A DNA stretch of 64,000 bases from Alternaria dauci (Eukaryota > Ascomycota > Dothideomycetes > Pleosporales > Pleosporaceae): assembly GCF_042100115.1 (NCBI RefSeq), contig NC_091279.1, positions 2,480,001 to 2,544,000 on the forward strand, written 5' to 3'. Positions 55,287 to 64,000 of this stretch are shown one piece after another. The position numbers and the translations under genes were made by a program. The stretch's first letter is position 1. The number at the start of each line of letters is the position of its first letter. Below the pieces are notes generated by a model that worked only from the letters and a program-made list of their open reading frames with translations, was not told where the DNA came from and did no database searches.

Positions 55287-58113
55287 TCAACCCCCCACCG
55301 GCGTCCCACTCCTCGACACGCCACTCCCATCCCTCTCCCTCGCCCTGCCCAACACCGGCGTCGCACTCCTACTCCTCTCCCTCTCGCGCTCCCTCTCGCG
55401 CTCCCTCTCCTCCGTCTTAACCCTCTCCCTCGCCTCCTCCACCAACCTCTTCGCCTCCCTCACATTCCTCACCGTGCGACTCAGTTTCCCCTCTTTCCCT
55501 TCTTGCAACTTCTGCAGCTCCCCTCTCGCTTCAATATCTTCCTTCGTCTTGGTCACAAAGCTCTTCAACGACACTTTAATATTCTGTCGCAGATCCTGGC
55601 CCTCGTCGAAAATCGCATCGCTGTCCCGTATACTCTTTACGTTTTCTACGCGCCGCGTAAGATAGAGTGTTGGACGCCGTGCATTCGCGGCTGCGGCGGC
55701 GTTGGCAGCGAATTGCTCGCGGCGCTGGGCAATGATGCGTTGGACTTCTTCTTCGTATGCGGTTTCGTAGACATTGATATCGACGTTGGACGGGGATTCC
55801 GAGACGATACATCCATCTTCTGGACCCGGTGGGAAGTCCTCGCCGGTGCCGATGTTGAGGAAGAGCGTGTCTTCTAGCGGATTGTGAGCGTGTCCTTTGC
55901 CGAGCGGTGTCGTTGGTGTTGATGACGGAGAGGAGAGCGCGATGCCGGTGGGCGTGGAGATGGATTGTATGGGCGCTGGGCGGATCGACATGTTTTCGTG
56001 AATGACCTTGCCGGTGGTGCCGTCGAGACCAGGGACTGTGGGTGTAGTCGGGCTGCTGGTGGCAGGTGATCTGGGGGCGGGACGTCGTGCTGCTGCTGCG
56101 TCGGCGCGGAGGCCTGGTCTGGCGTAGGCTACGTCGTCCATGTTGTGTGGCAGTTTCTGGCCGCGCTCGTCGATTTGGATGCGGTGGTGGACGCCTTCGG
56201 TTGAGAGTGCGCTTTCGACTGGGCGGCGGTCGTGGGTGTCTTGTGATTTTGATTTGCGGAGTGAGGATGGGCGCATGGATAATGGAGGCTGGACGATGCG
56301 CGAGGCGGTGCCTAGTATGCTCTCGATGCGGTCGGGTCGCCGTCTGAATAACAGTTGCTTGAAGCGCTTGACTGCCCGTACCTGTGGCATTGTTAGCTTC
56401 GACCAGTGTGCCACAGTGATAGCAATCTTCTTGTTCCTAAGGGGTGACATGCACCTACCACTGTGACCAAGTGACCCATGTTGCCTGTAATGGCAGCATT
56501 GACCTCCTCATCGGTTGGCGGATCAATAATGACGGCAACATTCTCCGACTTTGCGAGCAGAGGGTCTGTCCCTTGCCGTGTAACCCACGGGTGTTCCTGC
56601 TCACGTCAGTCGTGCGCAACCAACCCAAACAACCAACTCACTCTGATCTCCTCCATGGTGATCCTCTTCTTCGGGTCCTTCTCCATGAGCCGCTGGAGAA
56701 GGTCCTTGAGCTCGGGATTGCACTCGGTCTCAAACTCCAACGGATCGGTGCGTATCGACTGGTAGAGCTCAATCATGCCGTGCTTCTCAAACGGTATCCG
56801 TCCAAACAGGAGGCAGTAGAGCGTGCAGCCCATGGACCATATATCTGCCGCTCTGCCTGACACATGCCCGTGCTTGGCCACGCACAGCTCGGGCGGCATA
56901 AACGCTGGCGAGCCCGCCGACTTGGCCGTCTTCATCTCGCCCTCCTTGTCGAACATTTCTGATACGCCGAAATCGACAATCTTCAGCACGTCTTCTTCGG
57001 TGATGAGGCAGTTGTCGGGCTTGATGTCGCGGTGGATAATACCCTGGGCGTGGACTGGCAGGAGTTAGCCTTGGGTCACGCAGCGTTGCGTCTCACGTAC
57101 GGTACTCGAGACCCAGAATCATGTCTCTGAACCAACACCGACACTGCTCTTCGCTGTACGGATCGGCGCGCTCCTCGAGACCGACTTGCATGACAACGCC
57201 CTTTTTACACATCTCCATGACCATGTACAGCGAGTCCTCTTCTGGGTCGTCCAGCACCTCGATCAGCGTAACCAGGTTCGGGTGGTTCAGCTTCTTCATA
57301 ATGGCAATCTCTTCCTTGATGAGCTCAAACGCATTGTTCTCTTCGGTCACGGAGTGGCGATGCAGCGGCGAGTTGAAGCCTATGCCGGCGGGCAGGGCGC
57401 GCATACGTTTGGCAGCCGCGGGCCGGCGCAGGAGGTTGGACTGAGCGCGTTTGCGCAGTCGCGACTTTGAGAATTCCTTGACAGCCTGCGCGGTGATGCG
57501 TCAGCGAAAGCCATTGCGTACAACGTCGTAAAGGAATGCGCATCGTGTGGTGCGTCTTTCCCGTGGGCGCATGCGCCGTGTGGTGTCTTGTCTCTCCGGT
57601 GTTAGGCTGGTGTCCTCACATATTCTTGGCCATATTGGTCTACGGCGAGGTGCACAGCGCCAAAGGAGCCGCGGCCAATCTCCTGCTTGACTAGGTATTG
57701 GTTGATGCGGTGCTGCGCGCTGCCGTCATCTTCGCTGTTGCTGTACTCTGAACGCGCATTGAAAGTTTCCTGTCACATGAGCGTCAACGCGTGATCCGCA
57801 TACTGGAGACAGTCGTGCGCACCTTTACGCGTCGGGTCGAGGAGGCTGCGCGCCGGTGGTGTCGTAGCGGGCTCTGGTATGCGGGTGTTGACCTGGTTGG
57901 AGCCGTCAGCTACCAAGACGACCAGCACCTCCGCGGGGTAGCAGCAATGCCTTGGCCCCGGGCACACACGCACATAAACTTGACGGGCGGGGGTCGTCCG
58001 GCCTGGCCGACTGCAGGGACGTCGAGCGAGGGGTGCGAGGTGTAGATGCGCAGGTCGGATCCAGAGGGGTGCTTGGGGGGAGCTGTCGGCGTAGGCGTAG
58101 GGGAGGGTGACAT
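55287..58113 (-). CDS. CaMKK/Ssp1-type Ser/Thr kinase
   Basis: Seven exons: 58113-57974, 57892-57823, 57769-57620, 57485-57101, 57054-56642, 56596-56459, 56381-55287; 796 residues, every junction in phase. The first donor could also lie 6 nt earlier. Kinase domain from about residue 90: INQYLVKQEIGRGSFGAVHLA, AVKEFSKSRLRKR, then a basic/Pro insert between beta3 and the C-helix, HRDIKPDNCL, VDFGVSEMF, SAGSPAFMPPEL and DIWSMGCTLYCLLFGRIPF. The RP-type insert and GSPAFMPPE are hallmarks of CaMK kinases (S. pombe Ssp1, S. cerevisiae Tos3/Elm1/Sak1), which activate AMPK/Snf1 and related kinases. The C-terminal 340 residues are disordered with Ser/Thr-Pro sites and a long Arg/Glu helix (TEERERERERERERSR). 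The pre-kinase RRVKETFNARSEYSNSEDDG supports the exon 2-3 junction. Confidence 0.9.
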
Positions 58114-58699
58114 AACTCCCTCTGAGTGGTAGTAGTAGTCGTTGGGCCGGGCGGGTCAGCCAAGGTAGGTAGTTTGATAAGATTGACACGGGCCCTAGGA
58201 CGAGGGTTTAGGGAAAGGAAGTAATATGGGGACGTTCGGGACAATGGACTTGAGCGTTCCGAGAGTCCAGCATCCAGCTCAGAGAAAAGGGCCCGGCTAG
58301 AGAAGGGGGAGGGGGGGACGACGCAGAGAGGGGGGGCCGTTTCCTGACATTTCTTTCAGCCTCACCCGCCTGCCTGCCTGCATGTCACAACATCACCGCC
58401 GACGCAACAACACGCCATTGCTGTCCACGCTTGGCGTCCCCCTTCTCCACCGCCTAGACTGCTTTGACGGCTATCCTGTGTTGATCCACGCGACCTGAAT
58501 CCGCCCTGCATCCACCTTTGCTCCGAACCACCCCCCCCCTTGACCGGCCATTTCTGACGTACCTGCCTCCCGTCAATTGGCATCGGTGACCGCGCCCGCA
58601 TACGCGCTTCCCAATCACACAAACACGGCCTCAGTTACCTTGACCGTTATCGCATCACCTTCCCTTCCCCAACCACCCGCCTACGTCATCTCTACTACA
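58114..58699. other. divergent promoter region (CaMKK-like / BET5)
   Basis: 586 bp between divergent starts, with G-rich and C-rich homopolymer-like tracts around 58300 and 58525. No gene is seen. Confidence 0.5.
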
Positions 58700-59274
58700 A
58701 TGGTCCTCTACAGCTTCTACATCTTCGATCGGCACAGTAAGTTTTCTCATCCATGTTGTCGCATGCACGCGCTCACCACACCCCAGCCGAGTGCATCTAC
58801 TCGCGCCGCTGGACACCCGCACGCCCCTCGTCCTCGTCCTCGAAACCCACCACCACCGCACGCCCGCAATCCAGCACCTCCATCGCCTCCAACACCGGCG
58901 GCGACGTCGTGGCCGCCGTGCGCAAAGGCATGTCGCATTCCGACGACGAGAAGCTCGTCTTCGGCCTCGTCTTCTCGCTGCGCAATCTCGTGACCAAGCT
59001 CGGCGGCTCCGACGACACGTTTCTGAGCTACAGGACTGGGGAATATAAATTGCATTACTATGAGACGCCGACGCGGATGAAGTTTGTGATGCTGACGGAT
59101 ACCAAAGTGATTAATTTGAGGCAGTATTTGCATCAGATTTGGGCGAATTTGTATGTCGAGTACGTGGTTAAGAATCCGTTGGCGCCCGTGGAGCATCCGG
59201 GGGGCATTGGGGTTGCGAATGAGTTGTTTGAGAGGGGATTGGAGGCGTTTATTACGGCCGTGTTGCCGGTGTGA
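58700..59274 (+). CDS. bet5: TRAPP complex subunit BET5 (TRAPPC1)
   Basis: Two exons, 58700-58736 and 58787-59274; 174 residues. The longin-like fold signature is clear: MVLYSFYIFDRH, joined across the intron to TECIYSRRW, then KLVFGLVFSLRNLVTKLGG, FLSYRTGEYKLHYYETPTRMKFVMLTD and LRQYLHQIWANLYVEYVVKNPL. BET5 is a core subunit of TRAPP, the guanine-nucleotide exchange factor for the Rab Ypt1 in ER-Golgi and autophagy traffic. A Ser/Thr/Pro-rich insertion of about 30 residues follows SRRW and accounts for the length above the yeast protein. It is divergent from the kinase gene on its left. Confidence 0.95.
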
Positions 59275-60074
59275 GGGGAGGGGGTAGTCAAGATGGATAT
59301 TGGCAAAGAGGCAGGTTGGGATATGGAATATGGTATGCGATGCGTGGTGCGCGTGGAAGGCGGACAGGCGGTTTTGGTGTAATCCAGCCACGGTGTCCCA
59401 AAACACTCGCGACCCTTCTACACCGGAGTTTCTGAACCCAAACATATCGCGAAAGAGACCAGACCTCTGCGCCAAATACCTCGGTATCGCATGCCAACGA
59501 CGGACATACATACAAGCTTCGAGCAGCATCGGGAGTACCCGCGCTACCATGGACCCCCGACGCTCCACGCCCCACATTCATGTACACAGCCTCATACCAA
59601 GCCTCGACTAGGTAGCCCGGCACAGCTTCTGTCAGCCCACGCAGATATATGCGGGGTATATGGTCTGGACTCGTGTTGGGCTATATAGAAGGGCGATGAG
59701 CAAAAGGAGAAGTACGTCGCGTCGCAATACAATATATTCAGCATATATTCTCTGCTTAACGGCTTTGTTGACGCCTGTGTTTTGGTCTTTGTTTGCGTTT
59801 AGATTGAGTGGACATGAGATTGGAAATGGAACATGATATTCGTGATCAGAAGAGTTTTGACAATTATCCAAAACATGGGTAGAGGTAGAAAGGTTTTGGA
59901 AAGTGCTCGGACAAAGGTCTCATGGTTGTTCGTCTGGTACTTTCTTTTGATATCACTTTGGGTTTTTGGATAATTTAGCGGACAGGAACGTCTTCGATGG
60001 ATGGACCTAATGTTTGTCATGTCGGTTTCCAGTGTCGAGTCTGTTGTCAGGATAACTTCATTAAGCTTTGCTTC
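59275..60074. other. convergent intergenic region (BET5 / HeLo-like)
   Basis: 800 bp with both 3' UTRs. Frames of up to 111 codons lack features. Nothing further is seen. Confidence 0.5.
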
Positions 60075-60824
60075 CTAGTTAGTGTTAGTCAGGCATGTGT
60101 AGAGGAAAGGCGTGAGTACCAAGCGCTCAAGAGTAGAGCCAATTCGCGGCAGAGACATGATGGGTTGTATAGTATGTTGTAGGTGCTGTACATCGGCGTG
60201 GAGACTATGAAGGTTTTGTGCCGTAGCTGTGCATCCCCTTTCGACTACCTGTGAATGTCCAGCGAGCTGCAGTCGTATCTTGTCAAATACAGCACGCTGC
60301 AGTTGTAAATTGGAATGGTGCTGCGCCGTTTGATCCATGGCCAACTGTGTGAAACGTAAACGAACATCCTCAGAGGCTAAGCGTTGTTGATCAATAACGA
60401 GCGCGAGGAGCGCCGTCTGTAGACTCTGTTGTATCGTACTCAGGACGTCTTTCCAGTATCCAATCTCCGCCTCTTTGAACGGGTAAGCCATCCGCTTGCC
60501 CAGCCTCTTCAAGCTCGACTTGATACTGCCGTTCGACACTTGCTCATCTGGTTTCAATTTCTTTCTGATTGTCGCAATGGCGTCTGCACACGATGCGATA
60601 CCCGTAAGAGTGGTCGAGACTGAGTGGGACGGATCCACCTTTGCGACGATGGTTTCGAGCAACTCAAGGAGGTCGGTAAGCTCTTCGATCTCCGCCGCGA
60701 GCTGTTCAGCCTTGTCCTTTGCCTCTTTGACGCCGCTGATGTACCATTCCAGGCCTTTGCAAAGTTGAATCGCGAGAGAAACAACACCGACGGCGCTGCC
60801 GGTGATCGAAAATGGGTCTGCCAT
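60075..60824 (-). CDS. stand-alone HeLo-like/fungal N-terminal domain protein
   Basis: One exon, 249 residues from the Met at 60824. MADPFSITGSAVGVVSLAIQLCKGLEWYISGVKEAKDKAEQL is the signature start of the helical fungal N-terminal domain (Helo_like_N, also called azaphilone cluster protein L N-terminal). This domain normally precedes ankyrin, NACHT or other repeats in NLR-type proteins and, in the related HeLo domains, forms membrane-damaging helix bundles. Here the frame stops shortly after an ERLVLTPFLY stretch, without effector or repeat domains. It is probably all alpha-helical with predicted amphipathic helices. Possible explanations are a genuine short form, a missed 3' exon, or truncation; I found no clear donor site continuing into a sensible frame. 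The frame is open 60 codons upstream of this Met with unrelated sequence. Confidence 0.75.
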   Translation of the reverse strand: MADPFSITGSAVGVVSLAIQLCKGLEWYISGVKEAKDKAEQLAAEIEELTDLLELLETIVAKVDPSHSVSTTLTGIASCADAIATIRKKLKPDEQVSNGSIKSSLKRLGKRMAYPFKEAEIGYWKDVLSTIQQSLQTALLALVIDQQRLASEDVRLRFTQLAMDQTAQHHSNLQLQRAVFDKIRLQLAGHSQVVERGCTATAQNLHSLHADVQHLQHTIQPIMSLPRIGSTLERLVLTPFLYTCLTNTN

Positions 60825-61111
60825 GACATGAGGTGTTGCGACGAACGCGGTTCTGTTCGAAGGGTGAGGGGGATGGGAAGCGTGAGATGAAGAAGCGGGA
60901 CATGGGAAGGCTGAGGCTGGAATTACGACAAGGCACAGTGCATGCAGCCATACAATGTTCAACCACTCACATCGATCTGAACCGAGCTGGTGACAACACA
61001 CCAAAATCAGCCACGTTCCGATGTGACATATTCGAACAAGTGGCGGGTCATATTATACGTGAATTGTTCCTATACGCCTGATAGTCTATGTTGAAAGGAA
61101 AAGTAGGGGGC

Positions 61112-62691
61112 TCAATGCTGCGCAGCCAGGGACCTATGCTCCTTGTTCAGCCGCGGCGAATCATCGTCCTCATCGGAGTCGAGACCTTCCAACTCGAACT
61201 CCTCTGCATCTCTCACTCTACGATCGACCCTGGTGTAGCCATTTATTTGTCCGTTCGCGTGACCGTTTGCGAGGGGGGCCTCGGGATCAGCCTTGTCGTC
61301 TTGGCCCCAGGCGTATACAGCGTAAAGATGAATAAGCATGTTGACGACTAGACACAAATTAGCTTTGGACAGTACTGGGGAGGTTTGTGATGACTTACAG
61401 AGGAAGAGCAGGAAAGCGACGCTGTACAGGATCAGCACGTAGGACACATGCGTGACGTTCGCATCAGATAGCAGCTTCATCTGCTCTTCGGTAGCACCCA
61501 TGAACATGAAGCCTCCGGCCATCAACAGGAACGGTGTGAGGTATTGGAAGCTGTTCGGGTCTGAGCCGTCAGTCGCAACGGAAGCTCGGTCCTTGAGCAC
61601 GAATGAGATCTCGATGATGCGCGCGGCGCCAGCAGCCATGAGAGTGTAGCCAAAGATTGTGTGGATCATAGTCGAAATCGGGAGATGTTGCGGATGCGCA
61701 GACATGGCCCAGCCTGTCATCAGGATGATCATACCAGGAATGAGGTTCCGCTTGGGCTGTCCGTTGCGCTTCCGGCTCAGCCAGACACCGACTAGTCCCG
61801 CAGCCCACCATACGATGCCCATGGACGTGTGTTGAAGATCGTTGTGCACCCATGGTCCTCCCCAGCGGTGCTCGGTGAAGGTGTTGACGCAGCCCCACGC
61901 AGCAATCACGAGGGAATCGAAGAACTCCTGGCTCCTTCCAGTCCTCCGCAGCCACATTTGCCCGACCAGAAGCAGGATCAGGAGGATGATGCCGTATGCG
62001 ATGAAAGCGCTTCCCATGATGAAGTGTGCCAGACATTGTCCGGTGTGGTCCGCCCTGCAGAAGCCGAGTGCGGTGATACCTCCAAAGAGGAATTGCACCC
62101 ACGTAACTACAGGCATAGCCTTTCCGACGACGCCGTGCGCCTTTACTACCACGTGCCGTATCTTTCCGTTTATGCCTTTCTCAAGGTGGAGCTTTAGGTA
62201 GATGCCCATGGCGACTTGGGAGACCAGCATGAGCATGATGACTGGCACGAACTGGGAATGGATGTTCTCGGTGAACTGTCTGCCTTTGTGCTTGTGGCCG
62301 AGGAAGTAGCCGATGATTGCGAGGACGGTTCCTAGGGATTGGACGGGTACGTGCCATTTGGATCGTATTATCTAGCCGAGTCGTCAGCAAAGATGGCAGA
62401 GCTTCGTCATGCAGTATGAAGTTACATACCCCCAACACCATACCCGTGGGAAAGATGATGCCCCATGCCAAGGACTGGATCAAGATGTGCGTCCATAGTA
62501 TCGAGTCCTACAACAGCAATCAGTTATTCTGCGCGCACGGCATATATTCGCCCGGCGGTGTGTGAACGCACGATTGGATCAGGTGATATAGCGTCGCCCT
62601 CTGGAATGGCATCCATCTCGTGGTCGTGAGCCGTGACTACCGCGGCACAAAGTAGCGCCACAAGGGCTGCTCTTCTTGTATGCAGCGCCAT
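61112..62691 (-). CDS. YTP1-like multi-pass membrane protein
   Basis: Four exons: 62691-62572, 62507-62430, 62371-61399, 61347-61112; 468 residues. A signal peptide (MALHTRRAALVALLCAAVVTAHDH) is followed by DSILWTHILIQSLAWGIIFPTGMVLG, the DUF2427 start, with a His in the first helix. Then come about ten hydrophobic segments of the YTP1 domain: AHGVVGKAMPVVTWVQFLFGG, CLAHFIMGSAFIAYGI, EHRWGGPWVHNDLQHTSMGIVWWAAGL, MSAHPQHLPISTMIHTIFGYTLMAAG and LTPFLLMAGGFMFMGATEEQM. Histidines in the helices resemble cytochrome b561 haem ligands, and a redox role is often proposed for this family; none is proven. The C-terminal tail is acidic. It is divergent from the gene on its right by 300 bp. Confidence 0.9.
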
Positions 62692-62991
62692 GTCGCCGGA
62701 GGCCCTTTTCGAGTACGGTTGGCGTCGCTGCAGCTCCGAACAGGTGATTATCGTCGTCGTCTGCTGCGTTGAGAGTTTCAGGATAGCATCAGGGCGTGTG
62801 CAAAGGCGGGAACGAACAGGGTGGTTGAGCGTTGTTTGTTGTTTCCCTTGCAGCAGTCGTCGCAATCCCGTGATTACGTTACCACCAGACGCCACCGTCA
62901 TTGGCTTCCGCCACACTCCGGACGGATGCGATCAACACCATCATTTCCGACACCAACGCCGAATTGCAGCTTCACCTTCACCACCCGCGAC
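62692..62991. promoter_or_regulatory. shared divergent promoter (YTP1-like / unknown acidic protein)
   Basis: 300 bp between divergent starts. Both genes must draw on this stretch. No specific element was recognised. Confidence 0.45.
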
Positions 62992-64000
62992 ATGGCTATC
63001 GAGGAGGGCGTCACTGAAATCGCGGATTCTGAAGATGATCCGATAGCGTCGTCGCCCGGTGTTGTTCCGGATGAAGCTGCGGACAAGCTTTGCGCAGGGG
63101 CAGGCGTTCCGTACCAAGAGCGACAAGACGCGTTGCATGGGGCAGACAGCTTCCACCAAGCATTCGCGCAACGCGATGCCAACGCAGCTTCGTGCTCAGC
63201 CGAAGGCTTGGATGGTGATCGCGACGATGTTTCAGTTGACGACGCGTCGAAAATTGATCAGACTAACATGACACTTCATGATACCAAAAAAGCGCCAGAG
63301 GAAGGATCAACCAACGAGTTGGGCAGCCAAGTCCTGGAAATGCATCCAAAACTGCGTTCACCGAAGCGGGAGCCGATGACTGGAGCCAAATTGTTTGGTC
63401 CTAACGTGGTGATGATGCAAGCCTTACCAATGATCGAACCACAGCATTGTGAGGATGTGCCAGCTCGAAGAGCAGATACCGAGATCCAACAAGACAAAAC
63501 TTATCAGACGACCAAAGACGACTCTATTAAACGAAGCGATATGAAAGCTGTAGGAGATGCAGTGGTGAAAGACGTGGAGAATGACCCCCTAGCCGACCTT
63601 CCAGAACGACCGTCTATCGCAGGTGGTACCAGTCCCGCTAGGGAAGAGCAAGCAACCATCGAGAGCATCCATCCGACCGTGCTTGATAACCCATCACAGG
63701 CGCTGACTGCCACTGAACAGCACCCATCAGATGCCAGCGTGCACGTGGAGGTATCCGATAGGTTCACTTCACAATCGCAAGATCGTGTTCCGCGCGACAG
63801 TCTGTTCCCAGGAACAAGTAATGATGGCAGTCAAGCCGCAGACCATTACTCAGGACACAGATACTCAAACGAAAATGCAGTCTGTCCTAGACCCATGCTC
63901 ATCCACTTCACTGGCTCACATTCAATAGGCTCACACCCCAGTTGCCTCCACGGCAACCTCCATATGGAACAGTTCGGCAGTCACTGTAGCGGACGCGTCA
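62992..64000 (+). CDS. 5' part of unknown acidic protein, runs off right edge
   Basis: Starts MAIEEGVTEIADSEDDPIAS and stays open for 336 codons to the end of the window without a stop. The protein is acidic, disordered, rich in Asp, Ser, Glu and Gln, and shows no domain in this part. The short acidic start is common in large nuclear proteins of filamentous fungi, but that is only an impression. Near the end the composition changes (His/Cys-rich from about residue 290), and TTCAATAG at 63929 may be an intron acceptor; the frame after it (AHTPVASTATS) looks more like the upstream composition, so the last 35 residues of the simple reading may be wrong. Confidence 0.6.
   Translation, partial: MAIEEGVTEIADSEDDPIASSPGVVPDEAADKLCAGAGVPYQERQDALHGADSFHQAFAQRDANAASCSAEGLDGDRDDVSVDDASKIDQTNMTLHDTKKAPEEGSTNELGSQVLEMHPKLRSPKREPMTGAKLFGPNVVMMQALPMIEPQHCEDVPARRADTEIQQDKTYQTTKDDSIKRSDMKAVGDAVVKDVENDPLADLPERPSIAGGTSPAREEQATIESIHPTVLDNPSQALTATEQHPSDASVHVEVSDRFTSQSQDRVPRDSLFPGTSNDGSQAADHYSGHRYSNENAVCPRPMLIHFTGSHSIGSHPSCLHGNLHMEQFGSHCSGRV

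Noticed and set aside
1..64000. tRNA, rRNA and CRISPR features
   Set aside because: Scanning by eye for B-box-like GGTTCGA motifs with a matching acceptor stem, rRNA segments and regularly spaced repeats found none; a tRNAscan-SE or Rfam run would be decisive.

Overview
The window is nuclear DNA of a filamentous ascomycete. Short introns (about 45-110 nt) with GT..AG ends and CTAAC/CTGAC-like branch sites, and genes such as HET-domain, Clr5-ankyrin and DUF7888-type secreted proteins, point to Pezizomycotina. I infer a Dothideomycete, probably Pleosporales; the order is not proven by the sequence alone. All gene models were built by joining reading frames across splice sites; no transcript data were available.

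Layout. 0.9-6.8 kb: nuclear cap-binding protein CBP80 and a GSK-3 kinase, both on the minus strand, followed by a 3.7-kb stretch without a convincing gene. 10.6-14.0 kb: an F-box-like protein (minus) and an acyl-CoA dehydrogenase (plus). 14.2-18.0 kb: a Clr5-ankyrin protein whose DNA-binding-like Clr5 domain is split over two upstream exons. 18.7-20.5 kb: a doubtful small membrane protein and a five-exon secreted DUF7888-like protein. 22.4-29.6 kb: dense housekeeping block with PIG-P/GPI19, a membrane-anchored histidine acid phosphatase, and the divergent ribosome-assembly pair LTV1 and LSG1. 30.5-33.2 kb: a MITE and a HET-domain protein with a C-terminal beta-propeller-like repeat array. 34.5-39.9 kb: SLP1-type SUN protein and a HAL4/SAT4-like kinase. 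40-50.5 kb: accessory, gene-poor region with an orphan ORF, a cysteine-rich secreted protein, a second MITE copy, AT-rich decayed DNA and a second HET protein. 51.8-64 kb: a multi-pass membrane protein, a CaMKK/Ssp1-type kinase, TRAPP subunit BET5, a stand-alone HeLo-like N-terminal domain protein, a YTP1-type membrane protein and the 5' end of an unknown gene running off the right edge.

Two themes stand out. First, core genes (mRNA cap binding, ribosome assembly, GPI anchoring, vesicle tethering, signalling kinases) alternate with self/non-self-recognition-type genes (two HET proteins, Clr5-ankyrin, HeLo-like) and candidate secreted effectors. Second, the accessory parts carry two copies of a hAT-like MITE, each with a perfect 8-bp target duplication; one lies directly on the stop codon of the cysteine-rich secreted gene, and the other carries RIP-like CpA-to-TpA differences. 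A separate short repeat of unknown nature occurs four times near the ankyrin and HET genes.
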